From an uncultured Victivallales bacterium (GTDB taxonomy: Bacteria; Verrucomicrobiota; Lentisphaeria; Oligosphaerales; JAFGRS01), in NCBI GenBank assembly GCA_903834675.1, contig CAILKC010000749.1, positions 1-12,258 of the forward strand: a stretch of 12,258 nucleotides of DNA, read 5' to 3'. A model generated the notes under the pieces. The model searched no databases. It was not told the DNA's origin and saw only the letters and a program-made list of their open reading frames with translations. Below are positions 7,561 through 12,258 of this stretch, in pieces. The position numbers were made by a program, and so were the translations under genes. The number at the start of each line of letters is the position of its first letter. Positions within the stretch are counted from its first letter, which is position 1.

Positions 7561-7590
7561 GCCCTACGTCCGCCGCAGCGGATGTAGGGC
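7561..7590. repeat. 13-bp-stem hairpin (left inner arm of composite palindrome)
   Basis: GCCCTACGTCCGC (7561-7573) and GCGGATGTAGGGC (7578-7590) pair around a CGCA loop, with one mismatch (G/T) that becomes a G-U wobble if transcribed rightward. A mismatch that still pairs in RNA is the kind of change expected if the fold is kept in RNA, but one position is not proof. Confidence 0.55.
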
Positions 7591-7592
7591 GT

Positions 7593-7644
7593 TGGAGGGC
7601 GCCGCTGCGTCGGCGCCGCGGCGGCCACGCAGGGCCGCCCTCCA
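7593..7644. repeat. Imperfect 20-bp inverted repeat (right inner arm of composite palindrome)
   Basis: TGGAGGGCG at 7593-7601 pairs with CGCCCTCCA at 7636-7644, and CTGCGT (7605-7610) pairs with ACGCAG (7627-7632), with three mismatches between and after them. The intervening sequence is CG-rich and can pair further. GGAGGGCGCCGC-type stems are frequent in spacer repeats of high-GC environmental bacteria (recollection, not searched). Confidence 0.5.
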
Positions 7645-7717
7645 GGCGATTCGGCGCGTCCCGGCCGGATCGGAATGGGACCCGCGTCGGCAAGTCTCAT
7701 CATTCCGGTATGTCCGG

Positions 7718-7752
7718 CCCCAGCTGGGGGCCCGGCTGATCCGCCGCGGCGG
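7718..7752. repeat. Two adjacent 12-bp perfect palindromes
   Basis: CCCCAGCTGGGG (7718-7729) and CCGCCGCGGCGG (7741-7752) are each self-complementary over 12 bases and lie 11 bases apart, just outside the 186-bp element. They may be an operator pair for the plus-strand unit or an extension of the repeat cluster. In such GC-rich DNA the second one carries less weight. Confidence 0.35.
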
Positions 7753-7908
7753 CCTGACCCCTGAACCCTGAGTAGTCACCACTCACGGAACTGACATGCG
7801 CCCGCTGGCGCCGGAACCCCGGCCTGACCGGTTGTCATCCGGCCAGACGCATGCATGTTCTGTACGGATTTTACCGAACCCCAGAAACGTCGCCGGTTAG
7901 TGCCGGTC

Positions 7909-7914
7909 GGAGGA
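7909..7914 (+). promoter_or_regulatory. Ribosome binding site GGAGGA for the 7921 start
   Basis: GGAGGA with a six-base spacer to ATG at 7921 is the best Shine-Dalgarno in this part of the window. It decides against the in-frame ATG at 7855, which has no such site and would place 22 polar residues before the signal peptide. Confidence 0.8.
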
Positions 7915-7920
7915 CAGCCC

Positions 7921-9711
7921 ATGCGTCTCGCGGAGCCCTATTTCGCCAGTATCGTTGCCGCCTGGCCGAGGTCGCGCGAGTCGCGCGGGCTGAGGCTTGG
8001 TGTGCTGCTGGGCTTGGCAAGTATGATCGTCCAGTCTGCGCCGCCGCCGCCGGTGCTGCTGCCGAATGCCAGTTTTGAACAGGCCGGGGCCGGGCGCGTC
8101 GACAGCTATTCACAGACCGACCTGGCGGCAGCGGCGGGGGAGGCACTGATGGGTTTGCCCGACGGTTGGGCGGCGTATCAGTGGGGGCCGCAGGGCAGCC
8201 GTTTCAGGGTGGCGGTGGAGAAGGGCGTCGGCCACTCCGGCGCCGCGGCGCTGCGCTTGCAGAACCTCGACAGCGCGGCCAAGGGCGGTGTCTACGCCCA
8301 TCCCCGGCTGGAAGCGGGGACGTACCAACTCGCGGTGTGGGCCCGCACCGCGCCGGGCAAGACGGGACGCTTGGCCATGTATCTGGCCTCGGCCTACTCC
8401 CCGCCGCTGAAGGTCACCGAGACCTGGACACGCCTGGTCTTCGAAAACGCCGTCGACAAACCGGTCGAGCGTGCCGAGATCAACCTGCAGAATGCCTCCG
8501 GCGAGCCGAGCGTGGTCTGGGTAGACGATGTCGAACTGCTGGGCACTTCGGCGCGCCACTACGAGACGGTGGCCGACAGCCGCCCGGAACGGCCTCGGAC
8601 ACTGCTGTTCAGCCCGATGAACGCCAACTATCTGCGCGACACGGCCAAGCTCTGGGCCGAGCGCGGCTTTCGCGGCTTCCTCTTTGATGGGATGATGGCC
8701 AGTTGGGGGTCGGATGTGTGGGCGGTCGATGGCGACCCGAAGACGCAGGGTGAAGACGACGGGCTCTATCGCGAGGTCAAGGCCTGCAACGACGAATGCC
8801 GGCGCTACGGCATCGACTCGAACTTCGTCAAAGTGGCCTTCTATGGAGAGCTGCCCGACTGGTTCGACGATGCCGCCTGGGTGCAACTGGCGGGCAACTT
8901 TCGCCAGGGCGCCCGCTTTGCCCGCCTGACCGGCTGTGTCGGCGTCGCCATCGATACCGAGTATGTCGCGGCGCAATACGACCTCGGCTGGGCTGGCTAT
9001 GCGAAGACTCCTCGCGCGCCGCAGGAGCTGAAAGCGAAGGCCAGGGAGCGCTGGCGCACGGTGGTAGCCGGCATGCTGGAAGAGTTTCCCGCGCTGGTGC
9101 TGTTGACCCTGCCTGAAGGGATGATCTACTACGGCCCTCTCTACAACGAGGTCTTTGCGGGAATGCTTCAGGCCTGTGCCGATGTCGATGCTCCCAACGG
9201 CCTGCACGTGCTGACCGAGGGGACCTACCACCTGACCGCGCCTTCCGCCCTGGCGAAGTACCCCGGTCGTGTCACCGCCCTGATCGACGAGGAATTACCT
9301 GGCCCCCTGGCAGACTACTGGCGTCGGCGTTGCAGCGTGGCCATGGGCGCCTGGCCCCTGGGCTACTACCGGACCGTCACGGACCCGGCGGGTAAGTCCC
9401 TCGGTTACGCGGGCAAGAAGGAGATCTTCGGAGATAAGGTCATCGGCTCCTACGCCGACAAGAGTGAGTGGTACACGCCGGCCGTGTTCAAAGAGCAGAT
9501 GGCCGGACTGAATACCTTCTGTCCGCGCTACAACTGGATCTACGGCCATGGCTGCGTGTTCTGGCAGTGGACCGAGGCTGAACTCAAGAAGTACCAATCC
9601 TGCGCCCACCGCTCGGCCAGTAACGCGACCTTGCCCACGGTGACGAACTTGGCCGAGTATACCGAGGCCATCGCCAAGCCGCTGCTGCTCAAGGAAGCCG
9701 CCGAGGAGTGA
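7921..9711 (+). CDS. Secreted CBM4/9-like plus uncharacterised barrel protein, putative glycoside hydrolase
   Basis: A 596-residue exported protein. Residues 1-40 are a signal peptide with a long basic start and the hydrophobic core LGVLLGLASMIVQSA (26-40). Residues ~46-208 look like a CBM4/9-type jelly roll: VLLPNASFEQAG (45-56), then LEAGTYQLAVWART (130-143) and VVWVDDVELLG (198-208). Residues ~225-560 seem to form a TIM-barrel-like domain: TLLFSPMN (227-234), GFRGFLFDGMM (249-259), VGVAIDTEY (340-348), LLTLPEGMIYYG (394-405), HVLTEGTYHL (429-438), and an aromatic C-terminal strand CVFWQWTEAE (545-554). Candidate acids are Asp345, Glu347 and Glu433. I do not recognise the catalytic family, so hydrolase activity is inferred from fold and context only. 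It is followed after 14 bp by a heparinase-type lyase with its own strong Shine-Dalgarno, indicating one operon for degrading a polysaccharide outside the cytoplasm. Confidence 0.78.
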   Translation: MRLAEPYFASIVAAWPRSRESRGLRLGVLLGLASMIVQSAPPPPVLLPNASFEQAGAGRVDSYSQTDLAAAAGEALMGLPDGWAAYQWGPQGSRFRVAVEKGVGHSGAAALRLQNLDSAAKGGVYAHPRLEAGTYQLAVWARTAPGKTGRLAMYLASAYSPPLKVTETWTRLVFENAVDKPVERAEINLQNASGEPSVVWVDDVELLGTSARHYETVADSRPERPRTLLFSPMNANYLRDTAKLWAERGFRGFLFDGMMASWGSDVWAVDGDPKTQGEDDGLYREVKACNDECRRYGIDSNFVKVAFYGELPDWFDDAAWVQLAGNFRQGARFARLTGCVGVAIDTEYVAAQYDLGWAGYAKTPRAPQELKAKARERWRTVVAGMLEEFPALVLLTLPEGMIYYGPLYNEVFAGMLQACADVDAPNGLHVLTEGTYHLTAPSALAKYPGRVTALIDEELPGPLADYWRRRCSVAMGAWPLGYYRTVTDPAGKSLGYAGKKEIFGDKVIGSYADKSEWYTPAVFKEQMAGLNTFCPRYNWIYGHGCVFWQWTEAELKKYQSCAHRSASNATLPTVTNLAEYTEAIAKPLLLKEAAEE

Positions 9712-9719
9712 GGAGAGGA
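9711..9719 (+). promoter_or_regulatory. Ribosome binding site AGGAGAGGA for the 9726 start
   Basis: A purine run AGGAGAGGA begins on the last base of the preceding stop codon and leaves six bases to ATG at 9726. It favours this ATG over the GTG at 9708, which overlaps the previous stop and lies upstream of the site. Confidence 0.7.
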
Positions 9720-9725
9720 CTGGGA

Positions 9726-11903
9726 ATGGGCTTCAGGATTGCCTCTGCTCAGCCTTTCCGGAACGCGGCTTTTTCGCCTGCCGCGGTTCGCCGCGGCAAA
9801 TTACGGAGAACTCGGCTTGCCGGGGGCCGGACGTACCGCAGTGAGACTGCTGCCTTGGTTCTATGGGCCGTGGCCCTTGCCCCGGCGGTCGTAGTGCAGG
9901 CCCAGGCGCCTTCAGCGGAGACGACGATGACACAGACGCATTCCCCGGCCGCCGCACGGCCACGGCTATCACGGGCGGACTTGCCGCGCTTGAAGGGAGC
10001 CCCCCGCGCCGAGGTCTTCGCCGCGCTGGGCTCATTTGACGAGCGCGGCCTGACCGACGCGGAGTTCCTGCCGCGGGCGTTGGACCTGCTGGACCCGGCC
10101 CGGGTGGCGGGCCTGGCCGAGGCCCGCGTGGCCGGGGACCTGCCGGGGGCCTTGGACGCCGTGTTCCGCGCCTGCCGGAGCACCACGCATGTCCCGGCCA
10201 AGCCACCCGTCAGCCCGGCGACGCTTGATATGGCCGACGCGGTGCTCCAGAACCGCTTCAGCTTCTACGGCGAGATGCACCAGCTTCCCGCCAGCATCGA
10301 TTGGGAGAGTAATCCGGGCACGGCACACTGGGGCCACGACCTGAACCGCTTCGGCTACCTCGGGCCGTTGACGCAGGCCTTTCAGGGCCGCGGGGACCCT
10401 CGCTACAGCCGCAAGGCCGTGGACCTGATTCTGGATTGGATCGCGAAAGCCGATACCGCCCGCTGCTTCGCGGGTACGCCGTACATGTGGGGGTCGTACC
10501 TCAACAACGCCATTCACTGCCAAGTCTGGTGTCAGAGCCTGAAGCCGCTGCTGGCTCGCGAGCAGGTTACCGCGGTGGAACTGCTGCGGGTGCTGAAATC
10601 ACTGCACGACCAGCTCGCCTATCTCGAGATTGTCACCAACGGCCATGCGGGCAACTGGCCGACCATCGGCTGCCAGGGCATGCTCGACTGCCTGGGGGCA
10701 TTTCCGGTCCTGCGCGATACCGACCGCTTCGTGGCCTATTGCCTCGACACGCTCGGCCGCCAGATTGCCGATCAGGTGTTGCCGGATGGGGTTCAGGACG
10801 AGTTGACGCCGCACTACCACCTCTGCGTCGTGGGCAACCTGCTCTCGGCCACCCGCTCGCTGCGGGCTCTGGGTCGTGAACTCGACCCCAAGACGATGGC
10901 GACCCTGGGCCGGATGGTCCATTACCTGCAGCAGGCCACGATGCCTGACGGTAGCCGGCAGGCTGCGTTCAACGATTCCGATCCCGGGGTTACCGGGAAC
11001 ATCCGGGGGAGTCTGGCCGCCCTGGGGCTGGAGGCCATGCTGTCAACGCCAGCCCAGCTTGGCCCCGAGGTGTTTCCCTATGCCGGGGTCGCCTTCTTGA
11101 GGCAGCGGCAGGACCAGGGCGATCTCTATCTCGCCTTTGACGCCGGCCCCTACGGTCGTGGCCACCAGCACGAGGACAAACTTGGCTTCTGGCTCTTTGC
11201 CTATGGCCGCAGCCTGCTGGTCGACCCCGGCCGGCATCTCTACGATGGGTCGGCGGTGTCGTACTACGGTTTCCTGAAGAGCACCGCGGCGCACTCGACC
11301 CTCCGCCTGGACGGATTGGGCCAATACAGCGCCGGGCGGCCGGACACCTGGATTGCCAAGGCCCCACTCGACCTGGGCTGGCAGGCTGCCCCCGGCGAGC
11401 TCCGCGCCGCGGGGGCGTACGATCTCGGCTACGGCAAGGACAATCTGCTCAAGGTCGTCCACCACCGCGAGATCGTTTTCGTCAAGGAGCGGTTCTGGGT
11501 CGTGTTCGACGTCGTCAGCGGGGCAGGGGAGCACGCCATCGAATCGCGCTTCCAGTTTGCGCCCGGCTCGTTGCGGGTGGACGGCACGACGGCGCACACG
11601 GAGTTCGCCGATGCCAACCTGCTGTTGCGGGCGGCTCCGCTGGCGCCCTTCACGGACATCCACGTCGAATGTGGCCGGGAGAATCCGCGTGGGGGCTGGT
11701 ACTCGGAGAGCTACAACCGGATCGAGCCGGCGCCAGCGCTGTCGCTGTCGCTGCGTACAGCCTTGCCCTGGCGGGCGGCGACCTTGTTGTGGCCGTACCG
11801 TGGCACGACGGCGCCAGCGCTGGAGTTCGTCTTCGATGGCATGCGGGCTCGCCTCACCAGTGCTGAACTGGGAGAGCTGAGTGTCGTCTGCTCGTTGCCG
11901 TAA
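9726..11903 (+). CDS. Heparinase II/III-type polysaccharide lyase, exported
   Basis: A 725-residue protein of usual length for PL12/15/17/21-like lyases, which cleave uronic-acid polysaccharides (heparan, alginate and similar) by beta-elimination. Residues ~42-62 (AALVLWAVALAPAVVVQAQA) are a signal-peptide core, preceded by an unusually long basic stretch. Residues ~75-440 are the alpha/alpha toroid: IDWESNPGTAHWGHDLNRF (191-209), LTQAFQGRGDPRYSRKAVD (215-233), NGHAGNWPTIG (305-315) with His307 and Asn310, and DELTPHYHLCVVG (358-370) with the HYH motif. Residues ~445-720 are the beta-sandwich heparinase domain with GRGHQHEDKLGF (477-488; His480, His482), LLVDPGRHLY (497-506), and YYGFLKSTAAHSTLRLDG (513-530). 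The usual AHNT is AHST here. The exact PL family and substrate cannot be fixed. It is co-transcribed with the 7921 protein. A 7-bp stem with TTCG loop sits in its leader codons (9780-9797). Confidence 0.9.
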   Translation: MGFRIASAQPFRNAAFSPAAVRRGKLRRTRLAGGRTYRSETAALVLWAVALAPAVVVQAQAPSAETTMTQTHSPAAARPRLSRADLPRLKGAPRAEVFAALGSFDERGLTDAEFLPRALDLLDPARVAGLAEARVAGDLPGALDAVFRACRSTTHVPAKPPVSPATLDMADAVLQNRFSFYGEMHQLPASIDWESNPGTAHWGHDLNRFGYLGPLTQAFQGRGDPRYSRKAVDLILDWIAKADTARCFAGTPYMWGSYLNNAIHCQVWCQSLKPLLAREQVTAVELLRVLKSLHDQLAYLEIVTNGHAGNWPTIGCQGMLDCLGAFPVLRDTDRFVAYCLDTLGRQIADQVLPDGVQDELTPHYHLCVVGNLLSATRSLRALGRELDPKTMATLGRMVHYLQQATMPDGSRQAAFNDSDPGVTGNIRGSLAALGLEAMLSTPAQLGPEVFPYAGVAFLRQRQDQGDLYLAFDAGPYGRGHQHEDKLGFWLFAYGRSLLVDPGRHLYDGSAVSYYGFLKSTAAHSTLRLDGLGQYSAGRPDTWIAKAPLDLGWQAAPGELRAAGAYDLGYGKDNLLKVVHHREIVFVKERFWVVFDVVSGAGEHAIESRFQFAPGSLRVDGTTAHTEFADANLLLRAAPLAPFTDIHVECGRENPRGGWYSESYNRIEPAPALSLSLRTALPWRAATLLWPYRGTTAPALEFVFDGMRARLTSAELGELSVVCSLP
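9780..9797 (+). other. 7-bp hairpin with TTCG loop inside the lyase leader codons
   Basis: GCCGCGG (9780-9786) and CCGCGGC (9791-9797) pair perfectly around TTCG, within the basic stretch before the hydrophobic core of the signal peptide (codons ~19-24). It may be a small repeat insertion or an element slowing early translation, and it raises doubt about the exact start of the mature reading frame. Confidence 0.35.
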
Positions 11904-11926
11904 GGGCCGGGCTGGCGTCTCTGTTC

Positions 11927-11952
11927 CGCCTGGCGCCCGACGGCGCCAGGCG
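11927..11952 (+). terminator. 11-bp perfect hairpin after the lyase gene, terminator-like
   Basis: CGCCTGGCGCC (11927-11937) and GGCGCCAGGCG (11942-11952) form an uninterrupted 11-bp GC-rich stem with loop CGAC, 23 bases after the stop codon. No T run follows, so it is either a non-canonical intrinsic terminator, as often found in high-GC bacteria, or an mRNA 3'-end stabiliser. Confidence 0.5.
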
Positions 11953-12075
11953 TGGAGCCGCGCTCGGCTCGACCGTCCCCCAGCCGCGCCGACTACCCCT
12001 GAACCGACCAGCGCCCCGCCGTGCCGGGCAGCGCAACAACCCGTGGTCTGTATGCCGTATCTGATTGCGCGAGAA

Positions 12076-12081
12076 TATACT
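12076..12081 (+). promoter_or_regulatory. TATACT -10-like hexamer directly before a possible leaderless start
   Basis: TATACT matches the -10 consensus at five of six positions and ends five bases before ATG at 12087, so transcription would begin at or next to that ATG. No -35 match is found at 16-18 bp. This is the arrangement of leaderless genes, but the downstream frame is unproven. Confidence 0.3.
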
Positions 12082-12086
12082 CCGTC

Positions 12087-12258
12087 ATGAATGGCCCGGC
12101 GCCAAGCCAAAGCGGTGTCGCGGTCGCCGCCTTGGCGACCTTGCCACACGCACTCCACCTGGCCGACGCGCGATATGGACTGCGTGCGGCAGAGGGCCGC
12201 GGCCGCGGCCCGTCGACGCCGCTTTCACTGCCGACGGTACGACGGCGGTCGTTTCTTG
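12087..12258 (+). CDS. Possible 5' end of a gene, truncated by the window edge
   Basis: An open frame of 57 codons from ATG 12087 runs off the end of the window, beginning MNGPAPSQSGVAVAAL. No Shine-Dalgarno is present; only the TATACT hexamer five bases upstream supports it. The other two forward frames are also open, and the one ending PVDAAFTADGTTAVVS looks at least as protein-like near the edge, so the real frame may differ. No family is recognised. Confidence 0.2.
   Translation, partial: MNGPAPSQSGVAVAALATLPHALHLADARYGLRAAEGRGRGPSTPLSLPTVRRRSFL

Larger units (their letters stand above)
7515..7700. repeat. 186-bp nested composite palindrome
   Basis: The ends are perfect 13-bp inverted repeats: ATGAGACTTGCCG (7515-7527) and CGGCAAGTCTCAT (7688-7700). 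Inside them GTCCCATTCCG (7551-7561) pairs with CGGAATGGGAC (7671-7681), continuing for a few more bases after a 2-nt bulge. Within that lie two side-by-side hairpins (7561-7590 and 7593-7644). The whole can fold into a branched, cruciform or RNA-like structure. It could be a non-autonomous mobile element (MITE/REP-like), a structured RNA, or a bidirectional transcription barrier between the divergent units. No target-site duplication is obvious: the flanks differ. No protein is encoded. The element's borders are set only by the outermost perfect arms. Confidence 0.6.
7344..7920. other. 577-bp divergent intergenic region
   Basis: No gene is supported. The region contains, from left to right: the Shine-Dalgarno and probable 5' leader of the GT2 cluster (7344-7455), its promoter (7462-7490), a 186-bp composite palindrome (7515-7700), two 12-bp perfect palindromes (7718-7729 and 7741-7752), then about 150 bp of ordinary sequence leading to the Shine-Dalgarno of the 7921 gene. 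I could not find a convincing promoter for the plus-strand pair. TTGTCA at 7832-7837 has only a poor -10 partner (around 7855-7860). Open frames across this region are arginine/proline-rich translations of the repeat. Confidence 0.6.
11904..12258. other. 355-bp downstream region, mostly non-coding
   Basis: It contains a strong hairpin shortly after the lyase stop (11927-11952), about 120 bases of featureless GC-rich DNA, a TATACT hexamer (12076-12081), a possible truncated reading frame from 12087, and a small hairpin GGTCGCC / GGCGACC (12122-12128 and 12134-12140). All three forward frames stay open to the window edge after 12090, so frame choice is not possible here. Confidence 0.5.

Noticed and set aside
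7855..7920. Upstream ATG at 7855 for the CBM-barrel gene
   Set aside because: It has no Shine-Dalgarno and would put a polar stretch ahead of the signal peptide, while GGAGGA directly precedes 7921.
8110..9231. 373-codon minus-strand open frame opposite the CBM-barrel gene
   Set aside because: It is a shadow of the plus-strand gene with compositional bias only.
11043..12158. 371-codon minus-strand open frame opposite the lyase end
   Set aside because: It overlaps conserved heparinase motifs on the other strand, its peptide is Arg/Gln/Gly-rich without a domain, and no Shine-Dalgarno supports it.

Overview
This is a GC-rich bacterial window (about two thirds G+C by eye) with six substantial genes, strong Shine-Dalgarno sequences and palindromic intergenic repeats. 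The mix of heparinase-type polysaccharide lyase, glycosidase-like TIM-barrel proteins, TMTC-type TPR membrane proteins and REP-like palindromes suits an environmental polysaccharide-degrading lineage such as Armatimonadota, Planctomycetota or a neighbouring uncultivated group. The sequence alone does not settle the phylum. I saw no tRNA, rRNA, CRISPR array, transposase or phage gene.

Layout. Bases 1-309 are non-coding: a REP-like palindromic repeat, a 10-bp palindrome with a CACGTG core, and the ribosome binding site of the first gene. 310-2409 (+) encodes a cytoplasmic glycoside-hydrolase-like protein (GHL6-type barrel plus beta-galactosidase-trimerisation-like domain). It converges, across a 50-bp gap, on a three-gene minus-strand cluster read from 7343 down to 2460: a DPM1-like GT2 glycosyltransferase, a GT39-like membrane glycosyltransferase with an N-terminal SEC-C zinc motif, and a TMTC-like membrane protein with seven TPRs. 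The first two overlap by ATGA with a hairpin at the junction. A good sigma70-type promoter for the cluster lies at 7462-7490. The 577-bp divergent gap 7344-7920 also holds a 186-bp composite palindrome (7515-7700). Then come two plus-strand secreted proteins in tandem: a CBM-like plus uncharacterised barrel protein (7921-9711) and a heparinase II/III-type lyase (9726-11903), 14 bp apart. The last 355 bp hold an 11-bp-stem hairpin and, at best, the 5' end of another gene.

How the genes may work together. The minus-strand cluster looks like a glycan-transfer module. The GT2 enzyme would load a sugar onto a polyprenyl phosphate in the cytoplasm, and one or both GT-C membrane enzymes would pass it to an acceptor on the outer face of the membrane. 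The plus-strand pair looks like an export-and-degrade unit for a uronic-acid-containing or otherwise acidic polysaccharide, and the GHL6-type protein may process fragments inside the cell. Substrates of all these proteins are inferred, not shown.

Most unusual points: the SEC-C motif at the N-terminus of a GT-C glycosyltransferase, the hairpin that displays a Shine-Dalgarno-like loop directly before its start codon, the nested 186-bp palindrome, and the uncharacterised CBM-barrel protein paired with a heparinase-type lyase.
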